This document shows positions 6,722 to 13,775 of a stretch of 18,722 bases of DNA, piece by piece. The DNA comes from RH-AL1 sp964235705 (GTDB taxonomy: Bacteria > Pseudomonadota > Alphaproteobacteria > Rhizobiales > Beijerinckiaceae), in assembly GCA_964235705.1 (NCBI GenBank), contig CAXSDP010000075.1, forward strand, positions 1-18,722. The letters run 5' to 3'. A model generated the notes under the pieces. It was given only the letters and a program-made list of their open reading frames with translations. It did no database searches and had not been told where the DNA came from. The first letter of the stretch is position 1. Each line of letters starts with the position of its first letter. Made by a program: the position numbers and the translations under genes.

Positions 6722-8125
6722 TCACCCCAGCGCCGGCCGGCGGAGGTGCCAGTCGCTTGCGCCCTGGATCGCCTGACCGATCCGCAGCACGGTCGCCTCC
6801 TCGTAGCCTAGCCCCATGATTTGCAGCGAGAGCGGCAGGCCGTCGGCCGTGAAGCCGTTGGGCAGCGCGAGGCCGCACATGTCGAGCATGTTGCCGAACC
6901 GGGTGAAGTGCGAGGGCATCACGGTCTCGTCGACGGCGCCGAGCGGGATCGCGGCGTGGCGCGTCGTCGGGGTCAACAAGGCGTCGATCCCATCCATGGC
7001 GAGCGCCAGCTCCCCCTTCAACCGCCGGCGCAGGCGGTTGGTGGCGACGTAGTCCTTGGCCGTGACCGCGCGGCCGGCGAGCAGGCGGGCGCGCACGGCG
7101 TCGCCGAGCGGGGCGTCCGGGTCCTCGGCCAGCGCGCCGTTGAAGTCGTAGGCTTCCGCCTGGCTGACGGCCGAGGCGGCGACGAGTTCGGCGAAGCGGA
7201 ACGGCAAGGCGATCGTCACGATCTCGGCGCCGAGGTCGGCCAGCAGGTCGAGCGAGCGGTCGTAGGCGGCGAGCATGTCCGCCGCCACGCCGGCGCGCTC
7301 GACCTCCGGCATGCGGGCGATCCGCAGGCCGCGCACGCCCCTGCGCAGGGTCGGCAACGGGTCGACGGGCGTGATGCCGCGCGTGGTGGGATCGAGCGGG
7401 TCGGGGCCGGACAGCACGTCGTAGAGGAGTGCCACGTCCTCCACCGTGCGGGCCATGGGACCGGGCGTGTCGAGCGTGCTGCTGAGCGGGATGATGCCGT
7501 GGGTGCTGACGCGGCCGACCGTCACCTTGAGGCCGGTGATGCCGCAGAACGAGGCCGGTAGGCGGACGGAGCCGCCGGTGTCCGTGCCGATCCCCCAGGG
7601 CGCCAGGCTCGCGGCGACCGCGACGCCGGTGCCGCTGGAGGAGCCGCCGGGGGTGCGGGGCGTCGCGAGGTCCCACGGGTTCAGCGGCGTGCCGAGGTGC
7701 TGGTTGGTGCCCCATCCGCCGAAGGCGAACTCCACCGTGTGGGTCTTGCCCAGCACGATCATCCCCTGCGCGATCATGCGCCGGGCGATCGTGGCGGTGA
7801 CGCTCGAGCGGCGCTGGCGGTGGGCGGCCGACCCGCCCATGGTGACCCGCCCCTCGACGTCGATGAGGTCCTTGAGGACCACCGGCACGCCGTGCAACGG
7901 CCCGACGGCGTGACCGGAGCGGATCGCCCGGTCTGCGCCTTCGGCGGCGAGCCTGGCGTCAGCGGCGTAGACTTCGGTGAAGGATCGCAGCCTCGGTTCC
8001 AGCGCGTCGATGCGCGCGAGCATCGCCTCGACGGCGTCCACCGGGGACAGCTTGCGAGAGGCGATCGCCCGCCCGAGGTCGGCGGCCGACAGCGTGGTGG
8101 GATCAGTCACGGTCGATCCGGTCAT
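6722..8125 (-). CDS. Amidase (amidase signature family)
   Basis: Hydrolyses an amide (C-N) bond to a carboxylic acid and ammonia or amine. The 467-aa length is typical. The Ser-cisSer-Lys triad is visible: Lys85 in VVLKDLIDVEG, Ser162 in TPGGSSSGTGVAVA and Ser186 in GTDTGGSVRLPASFCG; the 24-residue spacing between the serines equals that in GatA. No gatB or gatC is adjacent and the sequence lacks context for tRNA amidation, so it is a catabolic-type amidase rather than GatA. It starts 9 bp after the stop of the substrate-binding protein gene, clearly in the same operon, which suggests that the imported ligand or a derivative is its substrate (inference). No signal peptide, so cytosolic. Close relatives are often annotated as Asp-tRNA amidotransferase A subunit or indoleacetamide hydrolase. 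Confidence 0.93.
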   Translation of the reverse strand: MTGSTVTDPTTLSAADLGRAIASRKLSPVDAVEAMLARIDALEPRLRSFTEVYAADARLAAEGADRAIRSGHAVGPLHGVPVVLKDLIDVEGRVTMGGSAAHRQRRSSVTATIARRMIAQGMIVLGKTHTVEFAFGGWGTNQHLGTPLNPWDLATPRTPGGSSSGTGVAVAASLAPWGIGTDTGGSVRLPASFCGITGLKVTVGRVSTHGIIPLSSTLDTPGPMARTVEDVALLYDVLSGPDPLDPTTRGITPVDPLPTLRRGVRGLRIARMPEVERAGVAADMLAAYDRSLDLLADLGAEIVTIALPFRFAELVAASAVSQAEAYDFNGALAEDPDAPLGDAVRARLLAGRAVTAKDYVATNRLRRRLKGELALAMDGIDALLTPTTRHAAIPLGAVDETVMPSHFTRFGNMLDMCGLALPNGFTADGLPLSLQIMGLGYEEATVLRIGQAIQGASDWHLRRPALG

Positions 8126-8134
8126 GGGCGAACC

Positions 8135-9742
8135 TCACTTCTTGCTGACGAGCGTCAGGTCGACGAACCAGGACTGGGGCGAGACGAAGCCCTGCACCTT
8201 CGGCGACATCGCGCGCGGGTTGAGGTCGTGGACGATGTAGAGCCACGGCGGGTCGTCGACGAGCCGCTCGTGCGCGCGGCGCGTCTGCGTGGCGATCGTC
8301 GCGGCGTCGTTGGCGTCCGCCTCCGCGATCGACTTCAGGGCGGTGTCGAAGACCTCGTCGTGCCAATGCTCGAAGTTGAAGCCGTTGGGCGAGAAGTTCG
8401 CCGAGGAGAAGTAACGCGCCATCACGCCGACGTCGGACGAGGGCGAGCTGACGTTCAAGGCGGTGTCGCCCTTCAGGCTGGGGTTGTCGGGCGTGTAGCG
8501 GGACGCGTTGAGCAGCACCTGCCAGTCGACCACGTCCGCATCGACGTTGACGCCGCAGGCGTCGTGGAGCGTCTGCTGCACGTACTCGTTCATCGGCAAG
8601 GGCAGCATCTGGCCCGAGCCGGAGCTCGAGATCATGACCTTGAAGGCGAGCGGCTTGGCCGGGCCGTAGCCGGCCTGGGCCAGCAGCGCCTTTCCCCTGG
8701 CCGGGTCGAACGTGTAGTGGTTGACCGGCGAGCCGAAGTTGGGATCGCTCGCCTTCAGCCAGCCCACCGCCGGCTCCGCCGTGTTGTTCAGCAACGCGAC
8801 GAGGCCGGCGCGGTCGACGCAGTAGTTCAGCGCCTGGCGCACCCGCACGTCCGCGAACGGGCTGTTCGTGGCGCCGATATTGTAGAAGTAGGGCCACACG
8901 TGCGGGTACGATCCCGTCGTGATGGTGAAGCCGGCCTGCTTGAGGGACGGGATGCCGTCGGCCGGGGGCACCTCGATCCAGTCGACCTGGCCCGAGCGCA
9001 GCGCCGCGAGGCGCGAGTTCGCGTCGGGGATCGGTTGCAGCCGCAGCCTGTCCACCTTGGCCAGCTTGGCATGGTCCCAGTAGCCGTCCCAGCGCGCCAT
9101 CTCGACCGCCTCGCGCGGCACCACCTTGGTGATCTTGAACGGCCCGGTGCCGGCGGCCGGCAGCGTCGCGACCTTGGCCCAATCATGGCCGGCCTTGGCG
9201 AAGGAGTCGGGCGAGGTGAACAGGATGTAGACGACCATGTAGGGGAAGTAGGACGCCGGCGTCGTGGTGGTGATCGTCACCGTGTGGTCGTCGACCTTCT
9301 TGTAGGATCCCATCACCGGCACGCGCGCCCGCGTGATCCCGGCGCCGGCCAGCTCGTACTGCGGGCTGTCCTTGTTGAAGTAGCGATCGAGGTTCCAGAT
9401 CACCGCGTCGGCGTTGAACGGCGTCCCGTCGTGGAACGTCACGCCCTGTCGCAGGTGGAAGGTCCACGTCTTCTTGTCGGCGCCCTCCTCCCAGCCCTCG
9501 GCGAGGCCGGGCCGCAGCGTGGCGAGCCTGTCCGTACGGGTGAGGTCCCACAGGATCAGGCCCTCGAAGGTGGGATAGCCGAGGAAACGCATGCCCTCGA
9601 AGCCGTTGTTGGGCATGCCGGTGGTGGTCGGGATGTCGGCCGCCGTCATGGCGATGCGCAACGTCGTCTCGGCGGACGCCGCTTGAGCCAATAGCACCGA
9701 GGACGCGAGGACACCGGCACGCCACCAAAGCCTGATCATCAA
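8135..9742 (-). CDS. ABC transporter substrate-binding protein, family 5 (DppA/OppA-like)
   Basis: A 535-aa periplasmic solute-binding protein. A signal peptide covers residues 1-24 (hydrophobic core VLASSVLLAQ, cleavage after AASA). The SBP family 5 hallmark follows: LRPGLAEGW, KTWTFHLRQGVTFHDGTPFNADAVIWNLDRY (about 83-121, given in pieces), then FPYMVVYILFTSP and the LNYCVDRAGLVALLNN region around 290. Family ligands are di- and oligopeptides, opines, nickel or other small molecules; the ligand here is unknown. Met1 and Met2 are adjacent, either may start. No DppB/C-type permease or ATPase genes lie in the window, so it must pair with components encoded elsewhere. The amidase gene follows 9 bp downstream; tarD is divergent across 68 bp. 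Confidence 0.92.
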   Translation of the reverse strand: MMIRLWWRAGVLASSVLLAQAASAETTLRIAMTAADIPTTTGMPNNGFEGMRFLGYPTFEGLILWDLTRTDRLATLRPGLAEGWEEGADKKTWTFHLRQGVTFHDGTPFNADAVIWNLDRYFNKDSPQYELAGAGITRARVPVMGSYKKVDDHTVTITTTTPASYFPYMVVYILFTSPDSFAKAGHDWAKVATLPAAGTGPFKITKVVPREAVEMARWDGYWDHAKLAKVDRLRLQPIPDANSRLAALRSGQVDWIEVPPADGIPSLKQAGFTITTGSYPHVWPYFYNIGATNSPFADVRVRQALNYCVDRAGLVALLNNTAEPAVGWLKASDPNFGSPVNHYTFDPARGKALLAQAGYGPAKPLAFKVMISSSGSGQMLPLPMNEYVQQTLHDACGVNVDADVVDWQVLLNASRYTPDNPSLKGDTALNVSSPSSDVGVMARYFSSANFSPNGFNFEHWHDEVFDTALKSIAEADANDAATIATQTRRAHERLVDDPPWLYIVHDLNPRAMSPKVQGFVSPQSWFVDLTLVSKK

Positions 9743-9753
9743 TCATTCCCGCC

Positions 9754-9776
9754 TGGTCTAAGACGACGATATCGTC
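9754..9776. promoter_or_regulatory. Candidate operator: two adjacent palindromes between SBP and tarD
   Basis: The 68-bp divergent gap holds GTCTAAGAC (9756-9764, palindrome around a central A) directly followed by the perfect 12-bp palindrome GACGATATCGTC (9765-9776). Both lie where either promoter would sit. GntR-type regulators commonly bind short GT...AC palindromes of the first kind, but no regulator gene is adjacent, so the protein that binds is unknown. One site could control both the SBP-amidase operon and tarD. Confidence 0.4.
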
Positions 9777-9810
9777 AGCAAATCCCACACCAGAACCCGG
9801 AGCAGCCCCC

Positions 9811-10968
9811 ATGAGAATCGTCGACGTGCGCGAGGTGACCGCGCCGATCGCCTCGTCCATCGCCAACGCCTACATCGATTTCTCGAAGATGACGCTGTCG
9901 CTCGTCGCCGTCGTGACCGACGTCGTGCGCAACGGGCGCGCGGTGGTCGGCTACGGGTTCAACTCGAACGGCCGCTACGGCCAGGGCGGGCTGATCCGCG
10001 AGCGGTTCGCGCCCCGGCTGATGGGGTCCGACCCCGCCAGCCTCCTGAACGAGGCTGGCGACCTCGACCCGGACCGGATCTGGGCCACCTTGATGAGGAA
10101 CGAGAAGCCGGGCGGGCACGGCGAGCGCTCGGTGGCGGTCGGCACCATCGACATGGCGGTGTGGGACGCGGTCGCCAAGATCGCCGGCAAACCGCTGTTC
10201 CGCTTGCTCGCCGAGCGGCACGGGCGCGAGGCGGACCCTCGCGTGTTCGTCTACGCGGCGGGCGGCTACTATTATCCCGGCAAGGGCGTCGAGCAGCTGC
10301 GCGCCGAGATGCGGTCCTACCTCGATCGCGGCTACACCGTGGTCAAGATGAAGATCGGCAACGGGATCGCGGAGGACCAGCCGCGCATCGAGGGCGTGCT
10401 AGCGGAGATCGACGGCCGCGCACGGCTCGCCGTCGACGCCAACGGGCGCCTGAGCCTGGAACAGGGCATCGCCTACGCCCGGATGCTGCGCGACTACCCC
10501 CTGTTCTGGGTCGAGGAGGTCGGCGACCCCCTCGACTTCGCGCTCCAGGCGGCGCTGGCGGAGTACTACCCCGGCGCGATGGCGACCGGCGAGAACCTGT
10601 TCTCCCACCAGGACGCGCGCAACCTGCTGCGCTACGGCGGCATGCGCCCCGACCGGGACTGGCTGCAGTTCGACTGCGCGCTGTCCTACGGCCTGTGCGA
10701 GTACCAGCGCACGCTCGAATGTTTGAAGGTCGCCGGCTGGTCGCCGTCGCGCTGCATCCCGCACGGCGGCCACCAGATGTCGCTGAACATCGCCGCCGGG
10801 CTGGGGCTGGGCGGCAACGAGAGCTACCCCGACCTGTTCCAGCCCTACGGCGGCTTCCCCGACGGGGTCGCCGTGATCGACGGCCACATCACCATGCCGG
10901 AGTTGCCCGGCATCGGCTTCGAGGGCAAGGGCGACCTCATCAAGGTCATGCGCGAGCTGGCGGCGTGA
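9811..10968 (+). CDS. tarD: D(-)-tartrate dehydratase (enolase superfamily)
   Basis: Dehydrates D-tartrate to oxaloacetate (through the enol) with Mg2+. The 385-aa protein matches, nearly throughout as I recall it, the structurally studied TarD of Bradyrhizobium japonicum. The active-site residues are all present with a constant offset: the Lys base in KMKIG (Lys181, second Lys of K-x-K), metal ligands Asp209 (AVDANGR), Glu235 (WVEEVGDP) and Glu261 (TGENLFSHQDAR), and the general acid/base His318 (CIPHGGHQMS). The N-terminal capping domain has YIDFSKMT and GYGFNSNGRYGQGG. The ATG at 9811 lies behind CGGAGC. The gene is monocistronic here; the next gene is convergent after 13 bp. No second dehydratase or tartrate-specific regulator adjoins it. 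Other mandelate-racemase-group activities are possible but less likely. Confidence 0.93.
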   Translation: MRIVDVREVTAPIASSIANAYIDFSKMTLSLVAVVTDVVRNGRAVVGYGFNSNGRYGQGGLIRERFAPRLMGSDPASLLNEAGDLDPDRIWATLMRNEKPGGHGERSVAVGTIDMAVWDAVAKIAGKPLFRLLAERHGREADPRVFVYAAGGYYYPGKGVEQLRAEMRSYLDRGYTVVKMKIGNGIAEDQPRIEGVLAEIDGRARLAVDANGRLSLEQGIAYARMLRDYPLFWVEEVGDPLDFALQAALAEYYPGAMATGENLFSHQDARNLLRYGGMRPDRDWLQFDCALSYGLCEYQRTLECLKVAGWSPSRCIPHGGHQMSLNIAAGLGLGGNESYPDLFQPYGGFPDGVAVIDGHITMPELPGIGFEGKGDLIKVMRELAA

Positions 10969-10981
10969 CTGCCGCGCGCCC

Positions 10982-12100
10982 TCAGCGCTGCCCGAAGCTG
11001 GTGTCGAGGAACAGGTCCTTGAGGGTGTGCGGCTGCGAGCGCCAGTATTGCTTGGGGGCGCTCACCCGCGCGCCGAGCCGCGCGGCGGCGTGCCAGGGCC
11101 AGCGCGGGTCGTAGAGTATCGCGCGGGCGAGCGACACGGCGTCGGCGTGCCCCTCGCCGATGACGGCCTCCGCCTGCTCGGGCTCGGTGATGAGCCCGAC
11201 GGCGATCACCGGCAGGCCGACCGCGTCCTTCACGGCGCGGGCGTGGGGGACCTGGTAGTTCGGCCCCAGCGTGATCGCCTGGATGGGCGAGACGCCGCCG
11301 GTCGACACGTGGATGGCGGCGCAGCCGCGCGCCTCCAGCTCGCGCGACAGCGCGATCGTGCCGGCGACGTCCCACCCGCCCGGCACCCAGTCGGTCGCCG
11401 AGAGGCGGATCCACACCGGCTTGTCCGCCGGGAACGCGGCGCGCACCGCCTCGAACACCTCGATGGGGAAGCGCATCCGGTTCTCCAGGCTGCCGCCGTA
11501 GCGGTCGTCCCGGTGGTTGGCGAGCGGCGACAGGAACTGGTGGAGCAGGTAGCCGTGCGCGCCGTGAATCTCGATGCCGTCCAGCCCCAGCGCGGCGACG
11601 CGGCGGGTCGCCCGCGCGAAGTCGTCGCGCACCCGTTCGAGGTCGGCGAGGCTGAGGGCGTGGGGCGCGTGCTCCCCCGGCGCGTGCGGCACGGCGGAGG
11701 GCGCCCGCGTGCGCCAGCCGAGCGGGGCGTCCGGCGCGATCTGCGCGCCGCCGTCCCAGGGCGCCGCGCTCGACGCCTTGCGGCCGGCGTGGCTGAGCTG
11801 GATCGCGATCCTGATGGGGGCGTAGCGGCGGATCGCGCCGACCACGCGGGCGAGCGCCGCCTCGTTGGCGTCGGAATACAGGCCGAGGTCGAAGGGCGTG
11901 ATGCGCCCTTCCGGCGACACGGCGGTGGCTTCCAGGATCAACATCCCGGCGCCAGAAGCGGCGAGCTGCCCCAGGTGCATCATGTGCCAGTCGGTGGCGC
12001 ATCCCTCGTCGGCGGAATATTGGCACATCGGCGCGATGACGACGCGGTTGGGGAGGTCGAGCCCGCCGATGCGGAGCGGCGTGAAGAGTTGGCTGCTCAT
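10982..12100 (-). CDS. NADH:flavin oxidoreductase, Old Yellow Enzyme class III (YqjM/XenA-like)
   Basis: An FMN-containing ene-reductase that reduces activated C=C bonds of enals, enones, maleimides or nitro compounds with NAD(P)H; TIM barrel, cytosolic. The 372-aa sequence has the class III (thermophilic-like) marks: Cys26 and Tyr28 in APMCQYSA, which tune the flavin, and the ligand-binding His179/His182 pair in EIHGAHGYLLHQFLSP. The further signatures are ATDWHMMHLGQLA, IQLSHAGRKAS (about 100-110) and DDRYGGSLENRMRFP. The C-terminus contains the flavin phosphate site region ISVGLIT-like VIAVGLITEPEQAE and YDPRWPW. The function in vivo is probably detoxification or a catabolic side step. The physiological substrate is not visible. 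It converges on tarD (13-bp gap) and is divergent from the brnA-like gene (158-bp gap, no clear promoter seen). Confidence 0.93.
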   Translation of the reverse strand: MSSQLFTPLRIGGLDLPNRVVIAPMCQYSADEGCATDWHMMHLGQLAASGAGMLILEATAVSPEGRITPFDLGLYSDANEAALARVVGAIRRYAPIRIAIQLSHAGRKASSAAPWDGGAQIAPDAPLGWRTRAPSAVPHAPGEHAPHALSLADLERVRDDFARATRRVAALGLDGIEIHGAHGYLLHQFLSPLANHRDDRYGGSLENRMRFPIEVFEAVRAAFPADKPVWIRLSATDWVPGGWDVAGTIALSRELEARGCAAIHVSTGGVSPIQAITLGPNYQVPHARAVKDAVGLPVIAVGLITEPEQAEAVIGEGHADAVSLARAILYDPRWPWHAAARLGARVSAPKQYWRSQPHTLKDLFLDTSFGQR

Positions 12101-12258
12101 GGTGGGGCTCCGGCGCCCGGACGTCCCCGGGCCTTCCCCGTTCTAGTCGGGGATGGGCGCGGGGCAAAGCCCGTCCCGGGCCGCTCGACACCGCGGGCGG
12201 TGTGGGCGCACTATGCCAAGGCGGCGGGCACGCGCGCGACGATCACGGGGACGGGACC

Positions 12259-12492
12259 TTGGACGAGAAGAAGCGACGGCGGCCGGTCAACGCGCTCGAC
12301 GCGGCCGAGGCTGTGTTCCGCCCGGCCCCGGCCAAGGCGCCGGAGCCGGCCAAGCCGGCCGCCGTGCCCGGCGCGCGCGAGCTGGTGTCGCTGCGTATCG
12401 ATCAGGACGTGCTCGCCCATTTCCAGGAGGGTGGCCCCGGCTGGCAGGACCGCGTCAACCAGGCGCTGCGCCGCGCCGCCGGGCTGGGGTGA
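12259..12492 (+). CDS. brnA: BrnA-like antitoxin family protein, orphan
   Basis: A 77-aa protein whose C-terminal half, LVSLRIDQDVLAHFQEGGPGWQDRVNQALRRAAG (about 44-77, given in pieces: LVSLRIDQDVLAHFQ then GGPGWQDRVNQALRRA), is the BrnA ribbon-helix-helix domain, with the usual GxGWQ(D/T)R turn. The first half is basic then Pro/Ala/Lys-rich and probably flexible. The start is taken as TTG at 12259, which gives the family-like N-terminus LDEKKRRRPVN; a GTG at 12202 would add 19 residues without family likeness. In type II systems brnT (RelE-fold toxin) lies immediately upstream of brnA; here the 158 bp upstream cannot hold it and the downstream side is a repeat. It is therefore an orphan, perhaps acting as a DNA-binding regulator or protecting against toxins encoded elsewhere. 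Confidence 0.72.
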   Translation: MDEKKRRRPVNALDAAEAVFRPAPAKAPEPAKPAAVPGARELVSLRIDQDVLAHFQEGGPGWQDRVNQALRRAAGLG

Positions 12493-12512
12493 GGACGCCT
12501 TGCTATCGAGGG

Positions 12513-12621
12513 ACGTCATTCCGGGGCGCCGTCAGGCGAACCCGGAACCGGTGTTCCAATGTGATCGGCACCGATGGACACCGGTTCCGGATCGCCGCTC
12601 ACGCTTCGTCCGGAATGACGT
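12513..12621. repeat. Nested inverted repeat (intergenic palindromic element)
   Basis: Three nested perfect arms share one centre. Outer arms ACGTCATTCCGG (12513-12524) and CCGGAATGACGT (12610-12621), middle arms CCGGAACCGGTGT (12542-12554) and ACACCGGTTCCGG (12578-12590), and the central ATCGG-CA-CCGAT (12564-12575). The whole could fold as a roughly 109-nt imperfect hairpin in RNA or single-stranded DNA. The GTCATTCCGG...CCGGAATGAC ends resemble dispersed intergenic palindromes known from Rhizobiales genomes. It lies between the ends of two convergent units (brnA-like and the lipoprotein gene), a favoured place for such repeats, and could help end transcription from both sides. It codes for no protein. 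Confidence 0.75.
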
Positions 12622-12668
12622 TAGGTGGTGGCCATACCGCGTCCCTCGCGATCCGATGCCCTCGCGAA

Positions 12669-12684
12669 GACGCGCCGGCGCGTC
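12669..12684 (-). terminator. Perfect 16-bp palindrome at the lipoprotein stop (weak terminator candidate)
   Basis: GACGCGCCGGCGCGTC is self-complementary over all 16 bp and overlaps the stop codon of the lipoprotein gene. As RNA it folds to a 6-bp G/C stem with a 4-nt loop. There is no run of U after it, so intrinsic termination is unproven; such GC-rich palindromes also occur by chance in DNA of this composition. Confidence 0.3.
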
Positions 12685-12865
12685 AGTAGCAGACCCGCTT
12701 GCCTTCCCCGCCCTCCGACGTGTCCTGGCACTTCGATCGGTCCTCGTAGCTCCCGGTCTTGTCGCTCGACAGCGTCGGGTCGGAGCCCGAGCCGCCGCTC
12801 GACAGGCACCCGCCCAGCAGCGGCGCGAGGCACAGGACGCCGAGCAACGCGATCACCTTCCTCAT
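12683..12865 (-). CDS. Small lipoprotein, 60 aa
   Basis: A 60-aa protein with a lipoprotein signal peptide: basic MRK, hydrophobic core VIALLGVLCLAPL, and lipobox Leu17-Gly18-Gly19-Cys20. After lipidation at Cys20 only 41 residues would remain, rich in Ser, Gly and Asp, with two Cys (46 and 59) that could form a disulfide. The residue after Cys20 is Leu, not Asp, so sorting to the outer membrane is possible. No named family is recognised. It begins 17 bp after the YdfG gene on the same strand and is likely co-transcribed with it, although no functional link is apparent. Short lipoproteins of this type are common and poorly conserved, and are often missed by gene finders. Confidence 0.7.
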   Translation of the reverse strand: MRKVIALLGVLCLAPLLGGCLSSGGSGSDPTLSSDKTGSYEDRSKCQDTSEGGEGKRVCY

Positions 12866-12882
12866 CTTCGCCGCCCCACCTC

Positions 12883-13638
12883 TCACTCGCCGCGCTTGAT
12901 CGTCAGCGGCGAGGGGGCCTGGCAGGTCGGCATCATCTCGACGCGGTTGATGTTCACGTGCCGGGGCAGCGAGACCACCCAGGCCACCGTCTCGGCGATG
13001 TCGTCGGCCGTGAGGGGCTCCGTGCCCTTGTAGACCGCCGCCGCCTTGGCCTCGTCGCCCCCGAAGCGCACGGCGCTGAACTCGGTGCCGCCGCACAGGC
13101 CCGGCTCGACGTCCGTGACGCGGACGAAGGTGCCGACGAGGTCCGCCTTCAGGTTGAGGCTGAACTGCTTCACGAAGGCCTTGGTGCCGCCGTAGACGTG
13201 GCCGCCGGGATAAGGGTAGGACCCGGCGATGCTGCCGATGTTCACCACGTGGCCCTTGTTGCGCTCGACCATGCCCGGCAGCAGCGCCCGCGTCATGTGG
13301 ATCAGCCCGGTGATGTTGGTCGCGACCATCTGGTCCCACTGCGCGAGGTCGGCGCGCTGCGCGGGGTCGAGCCCGAGCGCCAGGCCGGCGTTGTTGACGA
13401 GCACGTCCACGTCGCGCCATCCCTCCGGCAGGCTGCCCGGCAGCGCGGCGACGGCACCCGCGTCCGTCACGTCCAGCACCAGGGGCAGCAGCGCGTCGCC
13501 GAGTTCCCCGTGCAACGCTTCCAGCCGGTCGGCGCGGCGGCCGGCGGCGATCACCCGGTGGCCGTCGCGGACCAGCCGCGCGGCGATCGCCTTGCCGAAG
13601 CCGGCGGTGGCGCCGGTCACGAGGATGGTCTGGCTCAT
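12883..13638 (-). CDS. ydfG: Short-chain dehydrogenase, YdfG type (3-hydroxy acid / malonic semialdehyde reductase)
   Basis: A 251-aa classical SDR that follows E. coli YdfG along its whole length. The NADP-binding turn TGATAGFG is at residues 8-15, with Arg34/Arg35 after the second strand favouring NADP(H). NNAG is at 82-85, and the catalytic tetrad is Asn108, Ser136 (NIGSIAG), Tyr149 and Lys153 (YGGTK). The C-terminal VEPGL, GGTEFSAVRF and HVNINRVEMMPT segments are specific to the YdfG group. YdfG oxidises L-allo-threonine and related 3-hydroxy acids (serine, 3-hydroxyisobutyrate, 3-hydroxypropionate) and reduces malonic semialdehyde. The small lipoprotein gene follows at 17 bp. Divergent across 137 bp is a PLP enzyme that may act on D-threonine-like substrates; shared chemistry of 3-hydroxy amino acids is suggestive only. 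Confidence 0.92.
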   Translation of the reverse strand: MSQTILVTGATAGFGKAIAARLVRDGHRVIAAGRRADRLEALHGELGDALLPLVLDVTDAGAVAALPGSLPEGWRDVDVLVNNAGLALGLDPAQRADLAQWDQMVATNITGLIHMTRALLPGMVERNKGHVVNIGSIAGSYPYPGGHVYGGTKAFVKQFSLNLKADLVGTFVRVTDVEPGLCGGTEFSAVRFGGDEAKAAAVYKGTEPLTADDIAETVAWVVSLPRHVNINRVEMMPTCQAPSPLTIKRGE

Positions 13639-13775
13639 CGGTGTCGTCCTTCCAATCGGGCGAGGCGGGTTCGCCGGGTTCTACGGCGAATCGTGGTGGG
13701 CTGCATAGGGGCGCGAAACGTGCACGAGACCATCCGACGAAACCGGACGACGTTCAAACGAGGGGGACGACCGCG

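Noticed and set aside
7697..9694. 665-codon plus-strand open frame opposite the amidase and SBP genes
   Set aside because: Low-complexity Arg/Val/Gly/His composition typical of antisense reading of GC-rich genes; the minus-strand genes have complete motifs.
11027..13033. 668-codon plus-strand open frame across the OYE gene and beyond
   Set aside because: Covers parts of three genes on other strands or frames, with shadow composition and no motif.
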